A stretch of 64,000 bases of DNA from Pseudomonas gingeri (GCF_013386115.1 NZ_JACAOR010000019.1:124001-188000), one strand, 5' to 3'. Positions 42,231 to 52,026 are shown, numbered from the stretch's first letter. Program-made: numbers and translations. Notes: generated from the sequence alone by a model not told the origin.

Positions 42231-43559
42231 TTACAGGAAGTTGTAGGTGTAGTTGAAGATCAGACGGGTCTGGTCTTGCGCCGCGACGTTGGTGTCGCCG
42301 CGATAGGTACCGGTACGCAGGGTAGTGCCGAAGCCCTTGAGCATGCCGCTCTGGATCACGTAGTCCACACGCAGGTCACGTTCCCATTCGGTCTGGTCCT
42401 TGCCGACACCGGTGGTGGCCTTGATGTCGGTACCGCGCAGGTAGGCGATCGATGCCTTCAGGCCAGGTACGCCGAGCTTGGCGAAGTCGTACGAGTACTG
42501 ACCGAAGTTGGTCTGCTCGCCAGCACGGATGAAGCTGCCAACCACGCTGTCGGTGAACAGGTAGAAGCTGGAACCGCCGTTGCCTTCGGCACGACCGTTG
42601 CCATCGACCACGTTGCCTTCGTTGTTGAACACGAAGCCGCCGTCGTCGCTGACGCTCTGGTGACCGAGCATGATGGCATGGCCGCCCAGGGTATAGGTGA
42701 ACATGGCGGTCCAGGTCTTGTTATCGACCTCGCCCTTGTTCTTGGCATAGCCACCGTTGTTGTTGAACTGGTAGCCGGCGTCGCCATTCTTGCCGTCGGA
42801 ACGGCTGTCGAAGTAACGCAGGTCAGTCTTGAACGACTGGTCTTCACCGATCGGCAATACGTGTACCAAGCCGAGGAAGTCCTGTTTGTAGAAGTCCTGC
42901 ATCTCTGCGTGGTAGTACTGCAGCATCAGGTCTTTGGTAACTTTCCAATCACCACCGGCGAAGCGGAACTGGTTGCTGTCACGAGTGGCACCGGCAACCG
43001 AAAAACCGGTGTCGTTGCTCGATGCACGGCCATAGACGTGCTCGAGTTGACCTGCGGTCAGGGTGACGTTGTCGATTTCCTTGGAGGTGACGATGCCACC
43101 GTCGAAGGTTTGCGGCAGCAGGCGGCTGTCGTTGGAAACCAGGATCGGCAGGTTTGGCGCCAGGGCGCTACCCACGTGGGCTTCGGTCTTGGAAATGAGG
43201 AACTTGGCGTTCGCGCCTACGCGACCCCAGGTGTCGGAGGCCGAACCATCGCTATCGCTGGGGAAGAAGGAGTTGCTGTCCGGGTGATGGCCACGGCCAC
43301 CGTCCAGGTGAATACCCATCAGAGCCTGGGCGTCGAGACCAAAGCCAACGGTACCCTGGGTGAAGCCCGACTTGTAGTCAAGCTTGAAGCCTTGCGCGGT
43401 TTCATCCTGGTCGTTCGCAGTGCCTTCACGGGTGTCCGCGCGATAGTAGAAAGTACGCGAGCTGATAGAAGCCTTGCTGTCTTCGATAAAACCGGCGGCG
43501 CCAGCGTGCTGGGCCAAAACCCCTACGGCCACAGCCAGGGCCAAGGTGGATTTTTTCAT
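42231..43559 (-). CDS. OprD-family outer membrane porin
   Basis: A 442-residue precursor: signal peptide (KKSTLALAVAVGVLAQHAGA, cleaved near 21), then GFIEDSKASISSRTFYYRAD, the usual start of OprD-family 18-strand barrels, FKLDYKSGFTQGTVGFGLDA, and a C-terminal strand ending in YTYNFL for Bam recognition. Family members take up basic amino acids, organic or aromatic acids. Here the loops are Asp/Asn/Gly rich, and the closest match by eye is the OprE branch; substrate unproven. GAGGAG precedes ATG 43559. Expressed alone with its own terminator. Confidence 0.9.
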   Translation of the reverse strand: MKKSTLALAVAVGVLAQHAGAAGFIEDSKASISSRTFYYRADTREGTANDQDETAQGFKLDYKSGFTQGTVGFGLDAQALMGIHLDGGRGHHPDSNSFFPSDSDGSASDTWGRVGANAKFLISKTEAHVGSALAPNLPILVSNDSRLLPQTFDGGIVTSKEIDNVTLTAGQLEHVYGRASSNDTGFSVAGATRDSNQFRFAGGDWKVTKDLMLQYYHAEMQDFYKQDFLGLVHVLPIGEDQSFKTDLRYFDSRSDGKNGDAGYQFNNNGGYAKNKGEVDNKTWTAMFTYTLGGHAIMLGHQSVSDDGGFVFNNEGNVVDGNGRAEGNGGSSFYLFTDSVVGSFIRAGEQTNFGQYSYDFAKLGVPGLKASIAYLRGTDIKATTGVGKDQTEWERDLRVDYVIQSGMLKGFGTTLRTGTYRGDTNVAAQDQTRLIFNYTYNFL

Positions 43560-43743
43560 TGTTTCGCTCCTCAAGGTTCAAACGCTTCTGTTCTGAGCGC
43601 CATCCATTGCCATCAAACGCCTGTGCGGTCGTTGCGTAGGGCCCGACCAGCTTTGTTGGGAGGGAATCTTGGCGTGGGGTTATTTCAGCGGAGTTGCTGG
43701 TACATTAAGGTTTTATGACAACGGAACTTTTTGAAACACATTC

Positions 43744-43780
43744 AAAAAAGCGCAAAGCCCCGGTTGACGGAGCTTTGCGC
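43744..43780 (-). terminator. Rho-independent terminator after the anti-sigma gene
   Basis: On the minus strand GCGCAAAGC pairs with GCTTTGCGC and is followed by six T residues, about 33 bases past the anti-sigma stop. Confidence 0.88.
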
Positions 43781-43812
43781 GGAAAATAGTGGCTTTTTGA
43801 GATTATCGCGGA

Positions 43813-44052
43813 TCAGGGTTTTTCTGCGTTTTGCTGCTCGGCGGACAACTGCCGGGCCAAAGCGTCGAGATTCTCGACCGGCGGTTCGGGCATTTTCCTC
43901 AGCACACCCTGCATCAACCGCATCTGGCGAATGAAACGCCGGCAGTTGGGGCAGAACATCAGGTGGTGGCGCACCATCAGGCGCTCCCGAAAGCTCAGTT
44001 GGCCATCGAGGTAGTCGCTGGAGCGTGCCACTTGTTCCTTGCAGGTCAGCAT
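43813..44052 (-). CDS. Zinc-binding anti-sigma factor (zf-HC2 type)
   Basis: A 79-residue protein. Residues 1-45 form the zinc anti-sigma domain: LTCKEQVARSSDYLDG and HHLMFCPNCRRF, which contains the HxxxCxxC zinc/redox motif. There is no membrane helix, so it is a soluble, possibly redox-responsive regulator like RsrA/ChrR-type proteins. Its start overlaps the end of the sigma factor gene by seven bases, with GAGGAA inside the sigma gene, so the two are translationally coupled. Confidence 0.88.
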   Translation of the reverse strand: MLTCKEQVARSSDYLDGQLSFRERLMVRHHLMFCPNCRRFIRQMRLMQGVLRKMPEPPVENLDALARQLSAEQQNAEKP

Positions 44053-44657
44053 TCGCCGGTTTCCTCAAAATGCTCCACGGTCGCGAAGACTTTCAGTCGG
44101 GCCCTGTGCAGCAGTACCCGGACATTAGAGAGCGAAATCTCGAGAAGATTACAGATCTCCTCCAGTTCCAGCCCCTGGCGCTCGCGCAACAGCAATACAC
44201 TGCTCTGCAATTCGGAAAGACTCAACAGCGTATGCTCCAGGCATTCACGCAGTTCGTCTTCGCTGAGCAGGGCTTCCGGGGTGTCCTCATGCCAGGAGAA
44301 CGGCGCCAGCGCCCAGTGCCCGTCACTGGCAAAACGCTCGTCGCCAATGGTGCCATGGGGCGAAGGCAGGTCGTCGAGCAGGACTTCCCGGCGATTCTGC
44401 TTGTAGCGATTCTTCGCCGCGTTCGCGGTGATGGTCAGCAACCAGGTCTTGAGGCTCGAACGGCCCTGGAATCCCGAGAGGTTGCGCACCACCGCCAGCC
44501 AGGCGTCCTGTACGGCTTCATCGGCCTGGCGACTGCCGACGATGGCATAGGCTACCGCGCGCATCGCACTCTGGTAGGTACTGACCAACTCCTTGTAAGC
44601 CCGCTGGTCGCCTGCCAGCAGTCGCTCAAGCAGTTGAGTATCGTCCATCGCCGCCAT
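44046..44657 (-). CDS. ECF-family RNA polymerase sigma factor
   Basis: A 203-residue sigma factor. Region 2 (about 20-90) contains YAIVGSRQADEAVQDAWLAV and GFQGRSSLKTWLLTITANAA; region 4 (about 135-195) has LSLSELQSSVLLLRERQGLE and LEISLSNVRVLLHRARLK. It should recruit RNA polymerase to a small regulon when released by the coupled zinc anti-sigma factor. GAGG lies six bases before ATG 44657. Neighbours are an OprD-family porin and a KASIII enzyme; PAO1 has a sigma factor (PA3285) beside the same KASIII gene, from memory. Confidence 0.92.
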   Translation of the reverse strand: MAAMDDTQLLERLLAGDQRAYKELVSTYQSAMRAVAYAIVGSRQADEAVQDAWLAVVRNLSGFQGRSSLKTWLLTITANAAKNRYKQNRREVLLDDLPSPHGTIGDERFASDGHWALAPFSWHEDTPEALLSEDELRECLEHTLLSLSELQSSVLLLRERQGLELEEICNLLEISLSNVRVLLHRARLKVFATVEHFEETGEC

Positions 44658-44825
44658 TCACAACCTCGAGTTCGGATTTCCGGGACATCATGGAGCATCA
44701 GTTTTTGCCGCTGCTCTATGCCCATGTTCAACACGAGAATAGCGATCTATCCCTGAAACGCATCGGAACAGGGACAGCGTCCCTCCCGTCTGGCGCGCAC
44801 ACGATGCCAGACGCGAAGGCGCCGA

Positions 44826-45947
44826 TCAACGTTTGCGCAGGATCACGCTACCGATCGAATAACCGGCGCCGAACGAGCTGAGTACGGCCAGGGAGCCGGA
44901 CGCCAGATCGTCCTGGTTCTTGTGGAAAGCGATCACGGAACCGGCCGAACTGGTGTTGGCGTAGGTGTCGAGAATCACCGGCGCTTCCGTTTCCGAGGCT
45001 TCGCGCCCCAACAGCTTCCTGACGATCAGGTGGTTCATGCTGAGGTTGGCCTGGTGCAGCCAGAAACGCTTCACGTCGCCGACATTCAACTGGTTCTCCT
45101 GCAGATGGGTGCCGATCAGTTCGGCGACCATCGGACAGACATCGCGGAACACCTTGCGGCCTTCCTGGACGAACAGCTTGTCCGGGGCGTCGACGCCCTC
45201 TTCCGCGGTGCGGTTGAGGAAACCGAAGTTGTTGCGGATATTGTTGGAGAACTTGGTCAGCAGCTTGGTGCTGACGATATCGAACTGGTAGGGCGAGGTC
45301 GCCAGGTCCGCACGCTCGATCACCACCGCCGTCGCGGCATCGCCGAAGATGAAGTGGCTGTCGCGGTCACGGAAGTTCAGGTGACCGGTGCAGATTTCCG
45401 GGTTGACCATCAGGATCGCCCGCGCCTGGCCCAACTGTATGCTGTTGCTCGCAGCCTGGATGCCGAAGGTCGCCGAGGAACAGGCCACGTTCATGTCGAA
45501 ACCGAAGCCCTGGATGCCCAGCGCTTCCTGGACCTCGATCGCCACGGCCGGGTAGGCCCGCTGCAGGTTGGAACAGGCGACGATCACCCCGTCGATATCC
45601 GCGGCGGTCTTGCCGGCGCGCAGCAGGGCCTGCTCGGCGGCACCGATGGCCATCTGGCAGAGGATCGACCACTCGTCGTTGCTGCGCTCGGGCAGGCGCG
45701 GCTTCATGCGCCGGGGATCGAGAATGCCGTCCTTGTCCATGACAAAGCGGCTCTTGATACCGGACGCCTTTTCGATGAAGGCCGCACTGGACTCGGTCAA
45801 GGCCTGAACCTCACCGCGTTCGATAGCTGCCGCATTTTCGTCATTGAACAGCTGTACATAGGTATTGAAAGACTGCACCAGCTCTTCGTTGGAGATGCTG
45901 TTGGCCGGGGTGTACAGGCCGGTGCCGCTGATGACGACGTTATGCAC
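44826..45947 (-). CDS. Beta-ketoacyl-ACP synthase III-family enzyme
   Basis: A 373-residue thiolase-fold enzyme. The catalytic triad is visible: Cys156 in NVACSSATFG, His in FWLHQANLSMNH, Asn in YANTSSAGSV. The position next to the sigma factor matches P. aeruginosa PA3286, which was reported to condense medium-chain acyl-CoA from fatty acid breakdown with malonyl-ACP, returning carbon to synthesis (from memory). It is longer than typical FabH (about 320), as expected for that group. The start is GTG 45947 with AGAGGAA six bases upstream. Confidence 0.9.
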   Translation of the reverse strand: MHNVVISGTGLYTPANSISNEELVQSFNTYVQLFNDENAAAIERGEVQALTESSAAFIEKASGIKSRFVMDKDGILDPRRMKPRLPERSNDEWSILCQMAIGAAEQALLRAGKTAADIDGVIVACSNLQRAYPAVAIEVQEALGIQGFGFDMNVACSSATFGIQAASNSIQLGQARAILMVNPEICTGHLNFRDRDSHFIFGDAATAVVIERADLATSPYQFDIVSTKLLTKFSNNIRNNFGFLNRTAEEGVDAPDKLFVQEGRKVFRDVCPMVAELIGTHLQENQLNVGDVKRFWLHQANLSMNHLIVRKLLGREASETEAPVILDTYANTSSAGSVIAFHKNQDDLASGSLAVLSSFGAGYSIGSVILRKR

Positions 45948-46138
45948 GGTCGTTCCTCTATATTCTGTTCAGGCAGAAAGCATTGGCACCGTCGTACCAA
46001 TACATAAAAGGGCCACCCCCTGACAGCAGGGATGACGCCTGGCGTGGCTTTTTTCCGGTCCAGCCGCTGAACCGGGCATTTATAACCGCGAATTGTGCCA
46101 TAAACGCGGGGATTTCGCCGCAGCGCCGAGATTAACGG

Positions 46139-49100
46139 CTAGCCGTCAACCTGGCTCCATTGCTTGCCCAGGCGCTTGTCCGAGATCGGCACCCTGGTCC
46201 CCAGTTGCTGGCCGAACAACGACACCCGGTACTCTTCCAGCCACCAGCGGTACAGCTCCAGTTGCGGATCGCGCCTGCCTTCCTGGGCATGCTTGGCCGC
46301 ACGGGTCTGGTACTGGTTCCACAGCCCCGCCAGTTCGGTACTCCAGACCCGGTCTTTCTGTACCTGGCCGGGCAACTTCTCCAGGCGCAATTCGATGGCC
46401 TTGAGGTAGCGCGGCAGCTCCTTGAGCCAGGCTCCCGGGGTTTCCCGGACAAATCCCGGATAGACCAGCTGGCTCAGTTGCTGCTTGATGTCATTGAGCG
46501 CAACGGCCTGGGCCAGGTCGATCTTGCCCTTGAAGCGCTTCTGCAAACCGTGCCAGAGCTTGAGGATCTCCAGGGTCAGGCGTGCCAGGCGTTCGGCATG
46601 TTCGGTCCAGCCGCCACGCTTGCGCTCGGCCAGGGACGCCAGGCCGGCACCGTCGCGGGGCAGCGGGTCTTCCCCTTCGAGGACACAGCTGTCGAGGCTC
46701 GCCAGCAGGATGTCTTCCACCAGCGCCTCGATGCGCCCCAGTTCGCGATACAACAGGCCCAGTTCGGTCAGGCCCGGCAGCTTGCCGCGCAGGAACTTCG
46801 CCGACTCCGCCAGTTGCTGCATGAGCAACCGCTGCAAGGCGCGGCGATGCTGGTACTCGGCCTCAGCCGGCGTGGAGAACCGCCCTTCCTTGACGGTGCC
46901 GCCCTCCTCCACCAGCGCCGGGTAGACCGTCATCGACAGCCCGGCGATCTTCTGCTGGGTGGTCTCGGCAACGGCGGCGAAGACCTTGGCCTCCACCGGC
47001 TGCTGGCTCTTCGCGGTCTGCGGTACGGCCAACGCGGCCTGGCTGGCCTGGGCAAATCGCGCCGTCAGTTCCGCCAGGTCGCGGCCTTCGCCGAGGAACT
47101 TGCCCTGGGCATCGACCACTTCCAGGTTCATCTTCAGATGGCTTTCCACCTGCTGCGCCGCTTCGGCCCAGGCTTCGTCGCTGACCCGCGCCCCGGTCAT
47201 GCGCAGCAATTCGCGTCCCAGCGCCTGGGGCAGCGAGCCCTGGGCGAACTCGATCCGTTGCAGCGCCGCCTTGACGAAGTCCGGCACCGGCACGAAGTTC
47301 TTGCGCAGGGCCTTGGGCAGGTTGCGTACCAGGGCGATGCACTTGGCCTCGATCACGCCGGGCACCAGCCATTCCAGGCGTTCGGCGGGCAAGACCGGCA
47401 ACAGCGGCGCCGGCACGCGCAGGGTCACGCCGTCACGGGGATGGTTGGGCTCGAAATGATAACTCAAGGCCAGGGCCAGGTCGCCCAGGTGCAGGGTGTC
47501 CGGGTAATGCGCGGCGGTGACTTCACTGGCTTCGCGGGCCAGCACGTCTTCCTCGCGCATGATCAGCAACTGCGGGTCTTTCTGGCTGTGGACCCGGTAC
47601 CAGCTGTCGAAGGTCGCGGTCTGGTGGATCTCCGCCGGCAGGCGTGCATCGTAGAAGGCGAACAGGGTTTCCTCGTCAGCCAGGATATCCCGGCGCCGGG
47701 CCTTGGCCTCCAGTTCGTCGAGCTGTTCGAGCAGACGGGTATTGGCGCTCAGGCAGCGGGCCTTCGACTGGATCTCGCCGCGCACCAGCGCCTCGCGGAT
47801 AAACAGCTCGCGGGAAGCGACCGGATCGACCGGGCCGAAATGCACCGGACGCCGTCCGACCACGATCAGGCCGAACAGGGTGATCTGCTCGAAAGCCACC
47901 ACCTGGCCGCGCTTCTTCTCCCAGTGGGGTTCGAAGTGATTCTTCTTGATCAGGTGCCCGGCCAGCGGTTCGATCCAGTCCGGCTCGATCTTGGCGACCA
48001 TGCGCGCATAGAGCTTGGTGGTTTCCACCAGCTCGGCGGCCATCAGCCATTGCGGACGCTTGCGGCCCAGGCCCGAGGACGGGTGGACCCAAAACCGCCG
48101 CTGGCGCGCGCCCAGGTAATCGCCGTCCTCGGTCTTCTGGCCGATCTGGCTGAGCAGCCCGGACAATACCGCCTTGTGCAGTTTGGGATAATCCGCCGGC
48201 TCCTTGTTGATGCTCAACTGCAGGTCGCGGCAGATCAGCCCCAACTGCCGGTGCGAATCACGCCACTCGCGCATGCGCAGGTAATTGAGGAAGTTCTTCC
48301 GGCACCAGTTGCGCAGGGCACTGGCACCGAGGGCCTGGCGCTGTTCCTCGAACCCGCGCCAGACATTGATCAGGCCGGCGAAATCCGAATCCACGTCCTT
48401 CCACTGCGCATGGGCCTGGTCGGCCGCCTGCTGACGCTCGGGCGGCCGCTCGCGCGGGTCCTGCACCGACATGGCACTGGCGACGATCAGCACTTCCTGC
48501 AGGCTGCCGAGGGTGGCCGCCTCCAGCAACATGCGGCCCATGCGCGGGTCCACCGGCAGGCGCGCCAACTGCCGACCCAGCGGGGTCAGCTGGTTCTCGC
48601 GGGTCACCGCCGACAACTCTTGCAGCAGGTTGAAACCGTCGCTGATGGCCTTGCCATCCGGCGGCTCGATAAACGGGAACGCCGTGATCTCGCCCAGGCG
48701 CAGGTGAAGCATCTGCAGGATCACCGCCGCCAGGTTGGTGCGCAGGATCTCCGGATCGGTGAACTCCGGCCGGCCGTTGAAATCCTCTTCGCTGTACAGG
48801 CGCACGCAGATCCCCGGCTCGACCCGCCCGCAACGGCCCTTGCGCTGGTTGGCGCTGGCCTGGGAAACCGCCTCGATGGGTAGGCGCTGGACCTTGGCGC
48901 GGTAGCTGTAGCGGCTGATGCGGGCGGTGCCGCTGTCGATCACATAGCGGATGCCCGGCACGGTCAGCGAGGTTTCCGCGACGTTGGTCGCCAGCACGAC
49001 GCGCCGCCCTGGATGGGACTGGAAAATCCGCTGCTGCTCGGCCGGTGACAGCCGTGCATATAAAGGAAGGATTTCGGTGTGCTTGAGCTGGGCCTTGCGC

Positions 49101-50050
49101 AGCATGTCCGCGGCGTCGCGAATCTCCCGCTCGCCGGGCAGGAACACCAGCACATCGCCCGGGCTCTTGCGTTCGCTGCGCTCGAAGGCGGCGATCTCGT
49201 CGAGGGTGGCGAGAATCGCCTGGTCGACCGTCAGGTCGTCCTCGACGCTGTTGCCTTCCTCGTCCTGCTCGGACGTCAACGGGCGATACCAGGTTTCCAC
49301 GGGGAAAGTCCGGCCGGAGACTTCGACGATCGGTGCGTCGTTGAAGTGCCGGGAAAAGCGCTCCAGGTCGATGGTCGCCGAGGTAATGATGACTTTCAGG
49401 TCCGGGCGCCGCGGCAGCAGGGTCTTCAGATAGCCGAGCAGGAAGTCGATGTTCAGGCTGCGCTCGTGGGCTTCGTCGACGATGATCGTGTCGTAGCGTT
49501 CGAGGTAGCGGTCATTCTGGGTTTCCGCCAGCAGGATACCGTCGGTCATCAGCTTGATCAGGGTGTTCGAATCGCTCTGGTCCTCGAAGCGCACCTGATA
49601 GCCCACCAGCGCCCCCAGCGGGGTCGCCAGTTCGTCGGCCACCCGGCTCGCCACGCTGCGGGCAGCGATCCGGCGGGGCTGGGTGTGGCCGATCAGGCCA
49701 TGCTGGCCGCGACCGATTTCCAGGCAGATCTTCGGCAACTGGGTGGTTTTGCCCGAGCCGGTTTCGCCGGCGATGATCAGCACCTGGTGCTTGAGCAGCG
49801 CGTCCTTGATCTCGTCGCGCTTGGCGGCGATGGGCAGGCTGTCGTCATAACGAATCAGCGGCACGCTCTGGCGCCGCGCCGTGACCTGGGCACAGGACAC
49901 CTGGACCTTCTCCGCCCACTGCGCCAGCTTCGCCTCATCGGGCTTCTTGCGCAGCTCGTGCAATTGCCGCCGCAACCGGTGGCGGTCGGCAATCATGGCG
50001 AGGTCGAGGTTTTTCAGCAGTTGCTCGATAGCAGGCGATTCGTCAGTCAT
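46139..50050 (-). CDS. hrpA: ATP-dependent RNA helicase HrpA
   Basis: A 1303-residue DEAH-box helicase, the usual HrpA length. Motifs: GETGSGKTTQLPK (Walker A, about 96-108), IVDEAHERSLN, SATIDLERF, ATNVAETSLTVPGIRYVID and QRKGRCGRV. These are followed by the HA2/OB region and a long C-terminal DUF3418 domain. HrpA unwinds RNA on stalled or collided ribosomes and processes fimbrial mRNA in E. coli. ATG 50050 has a weak ribosome site. It is downstream of aceK, separated by a terminator hairpin. Confidence 0.96.
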   Translation of the reverse strand: MTDESPAIEQLLKNLDLAMIADRHRLRRQLHELRKKPDEAKLAQWAEKVQVSCAQVTARRQSVPLIRYDDSLPIAAKRDEIKDALLKHQVLIIAGETGSGKTTQLPKICLEIGRGQHGLIGHTQPRRIAARSVASRVADELATPLGALVGYQVRFEDQSDSNTLIKLMTDGILLAETQNDRYLERYDTIIVDEAHERSLNIDFLLGYLKTLLPRRPDLKVIITSATIDLERFSRHFNDAPIVEVSGRTFPVETWYRPLTSEQDEEGNSVEDDLTVDQAILATLDEIAAFERSERKSPGDVLVFLPGEREIRDAADMLRKAQLKHTEILPLYARLSPAEQQRIFQSHPGRRVVLATNVAETSLTVPGIRYVIDSGTARISRYSYRAKVQRLPIEAVSQASANQRKGRCGRVEPGICVRLYSEEDFNGRPEFTDPEILRTNLAAVILQMLHLRLGEITAFPFIEPPDGKAISDGFNLLQELSAVTRENQLTPLGRQLARLPVDPRMGRMLLEAATLGSLQEVLIVASAMSVQDPRERPPERQQAADQAHAQWKDVDSDFAGLINVWRGFEEQRQALGASALRNWCRKNFLNYLRMREWRDSHRQLGLICRDLQLSINKEPADYPKLHKAVLSGLLSQIGQKTEDGDYLGARQRRFWVHPSSGLGRKRPQWLMAAELVETTKLYARMVAKIEPDWIEPLAGHLIKKNHFEPHWEKKRGQVVAFEQITLFGLIVVGRRPVHFGPVDPVASRELFIREALVRGEIQSKARCLSANTRLLEQLDELEAKARRRDILADEETLFAFYDARLPAEIHQTATFDSWYRVHSQKDPQLLIMREEDVLAREASEVTAAHYPDTLHLGDLALALSYHFEPNHPRDGVTLRVPAPLLPVLPAERLEWLVPGVIEAKCIALVRNLPKALRKNFVPVPDFVKAALQRIEFAQGSLPQALGRELLRMTGARVSDEAWAEAAQQVESHLKMNLEVVDAQGKFLGEGRDLAELTARFAQASQAALAVPQTAKSQQPVEAKVFAAVAETTQQKIAGLSMTVYPALVEEGGTVKEGRFSTPAEAEYQHRRALQRLLMQQLAESAKFLRGKLPGLTELGLLYRELGRIEALVEDILLASLDSCVLEGEDPLPRDGAGLASLAERKRGGWTEHAERLARLTLEILKLWHGLQKRFKGKIDLAQAVALNDIKQQLSQLVYPGFVRETPGAWLKELPRYLKAIELRLEKLPGQVQKDRVWSTELAGLWNQYQTRAAKHAQEGRRDPQLELYRWWLEEYRVSLFGQQLGTRVPISDKRLGKQWSQVDG

Positions 50051-50131
50051 CAGGTGCGCAAGGGTCGTCTATGTATGCAGGGGGCGGATTGTCGCAGATT
50101 TGCACAACAGAACACGACCTTGAAAAGCATT

Positions 50132-50154
50132 GTGGCCGGACCTGGTCCGGCCAC
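50132..50154 (-). terminator. Hairpin after aceK
   Basis: GTGGCCGGACC and its complement form a near-perfect palindrome directly after the aceK stop; the minus strand continues into AATGCTTTT. Likely terminator for aceK. Confidence 0.65.
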
Positions 50155-50156
50155 GC

Positions 50157-51878
50157 TCATTCAGTGTCCAGGGTACGACGCCGATACGGGAACACATCGA
50201 TGACCTTGCCGGCGCGAATCGCCTCCTGCAGCCCCTTCCAGTAATCGGCGTTGTACAACTCGCCGTGCAACTGGTCGAACAACCGGCGCTGCGCCATATC
50301 GGCAAAGAGGAACGGCGGAAACTCCTCGGGAAAGACGTCCAGCGGCCCGATGGAATACCAGGGCTCGGAGGCCATCTCGTCTTCCGGGGTGCGCGGCGCG
50401 GGGATATGACGAAAGTTGGCCTCAGTCAGGAAGCAGATCTCGTCGTAGTCATAGAACACCACCCGCCCGTGACGGGTCACGCCGAAGTTCTTCAGCAGCA
50501 TGTCGCCGGGGAATATATTCGCCGCCGCCAGTTGCTTGATCGCCAGGCCATAGTCCTCCAGCGCCTCGCGCACCTGGGCTTCGTTGGCGTTCTCCAGGTA
50601 GAGGTTCAGCGGGGTCATGCGGCGCTCGGTCCAGCAATGGCGGATCAGCACCGTCTCGCCTTCGACCTGGACGGTGGATGGCGCCACCTCCAGCAGTTCC
50701 TCCAGGCAGGCCGGATCGAACTTGCCCAGGGGAAAACGGAAGTCGGCGAACTCCTGGGTATCGGCCATGCGCCCCACGCGGTCGACACTCTTCACCAGGC
50801 GATACTTCTCGATCACCGTCGCCCGGTCGACGTTCTTCGACGGCGAGAAACGGTCCTTGATGATCTTGAACACGGTGTTGAACCCCGGCAGGGTGAACAC
50901 GCTCATGACCATCCCGCGCACGCCTGGCGCCATGATGAACTGGTCGTCGGTATTGGCCAGGTGATTGATCAGCGCCCGGTAGAACTCGGACTTGCCGTGC
51001 TTGTAGAAGCCGATCGAGGTGTACAGCTCGGCGATATGCTTGCCCGGCAGGATGCGCCGCAGAAAACCGACGAACTCCGCCGGCACCGGCACATCGACCA
51101 TGAAGTAGGAACGCGTGAAGGAAAAGATGATGGAGACATCGGCTTCGTCGGTGATCAGCGCATCGATCTGGATCCCGCGCCCTTCACGGTGCAACAGCGG
51201 CACCACCAGCGGCCATTGTTCCTCATGGGTGTAGATGCGCCCCACCAGGTAGGCGCCCTTGTTGCGGTAGAGCACCGAGGAGAACAGTTCGACACTCAGC
51301 TCGGGGTCCTTGCAGACCCAGTCCGGCAGGCTTTCGCGCAACTGCGCTTCGAGCCGCCGCAGGTCGCCGGGCAGGTCGGCATAGGCCTCGCTGAAGCTGT
51401 AGTCGGCAAAGATCTGTTCGAGCATGCCCGAAAGCTCGCCGAGGGGTCGATAGGTCCGGGTCTGCGCCGCCCGCGCCCGCCGCAGGGACGGCCGGGTGGT
51501 GTGGATGAACATGCAGCCGTCGCTGATCAGGTCGTGGCTGAACAGCCCGCAGAAGGTCGAGTTGTACCAGGTTTCCGCCAGTTCATCGTCGAAGCGCAGG
51601 TCGATCAGGCTGATGTAGGCGCTTTTCACCAGGGGCCAGAGGTTGACGTCGAGCAACGCCTCGGCATCGAAACCGGCCCGCAGCCGCGCGTTGACCTCGC
51701 TGACTTTCTCTTCGTAGAGATTGATCCGCGCCGCCGATGCCGCCTGGGCTTCCTGCCAGCGGGCCGCTTCGAAACGGGCGCGGGCACCGTCGGTGATCTG
51801 GCGAAAGTGCTCGCGGTAATTGTCGAAGCCATCGAGGATCATGCGGGCGATATCGGCGGCCGGCCATTGCTGCGGCAT
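50157..51878 (-). CDS. aceK: Isocitrate dehydrogenase kinase/phosphatase
   Basis: A 573-residue bifunctional enzyme that phosphorylates and dephosphorylates isocitrate dehydrogenase, switching carbon into the glyoxylate shunt. Visible: N-terminal regulatory domain (DGFDNYREHFRQITDGARARF), the ATP-binding region with VMSVFTLPGFNTVFKIIKDR, kinase-like YGLAIKQLAAANIFPGDML and FYDYDEICFLTE (catalytic and metal-binding acidic residues). ATG 51878 has GAGG seven bases upstream; an in-frame start at 51908 lacks one. A MITE-like repeat lies directly upstream of its promoter region. Confidence 0.96.
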   Translation of the reverse strand: MPQQWPAADIARMILDGFDNYREHFRQITDGARARFEAARWQEAQAASAARINLYEEKVSEVNARLRAGFDAEALLDVNLWPLVKSAYISLIDLRFDDELAETWYNSTFCGLFSHDLISDGCMFIHTTRPSLRRARAAQTRTYRPLGELSGMLEQIFADYSFSEAYADLPGDLRRLEAQLRESLPDWVCKDPELSVELFSSVLYRNKGAYLVGRIYTHEEQWPLVVPLLHREGRGIQIDALITDEADVSIIFSFTRSYFMVDVPVPAEFVGFLRRILPGKHIAELYTSIGFYKHGKSEFYRALINHLANTDDQFIMAPGVRGMVMSVFTLPGFNTVFKIIKDRFSPSKNVDRATVIEKYRLVKSVDRVGRMADTQEFADFRFPLGKFDPACLEELLEVAPSTVQVEGETVLIRHCWTERRMTPLNLYLENANEAQVREALEDYGLAIKQLAAANIFPGDMLLKNFGVTRHGRVVFYDYDEICFLTEANFRHIPAPRTPEDEMASEPWYSIGPLDVFPEEFPPFLFADMAQRRLFDQLHGELYNADYWKGLQEAIRAGKVIDVFPYRRRTLDTE

Positions 51879-51936
51879 AGTCAAACCTCTGCGGGATTGT
51901 TCGGACATTATTCTGATCGCGCGTCACTGGAGCTTA

Positions 51937-52026
51937 GGCTCCGTACGAAAACTCGTCGAGCGGCGATCAGGCGCGCCTGTTTTCAACGCAGCATGATCGT
52001 CGCGCAGGACGTTTTCGTACAGGGCC
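51937..52026. mobile_element. MITE-like imperfect inverted repeat, short copy
   Basis: A 90-bp element with ends GGCTCCGTACGAAAAC and (inverted) GGCCCTGTACGAAAAC. The arms stay similar for about 35 bases (GCGGCGATCAGGC / GCGACGATCATGC). It shares its ends and the CGATCAGGC block with the 154-bp element at 58737-58890. No transposase is present. I recall repeats of this look in many Pseudomonas genomes. It lies between aceK and the EamA gene. Confidence 0.65.

Noticed and set aside
46160..48883. 907-residue plus-strand open frame opposite hrpA
   Set aside because: Shadow of hrpA. No ribosome site, Leu/Gln/Arg-biased product, no recognisable domain.
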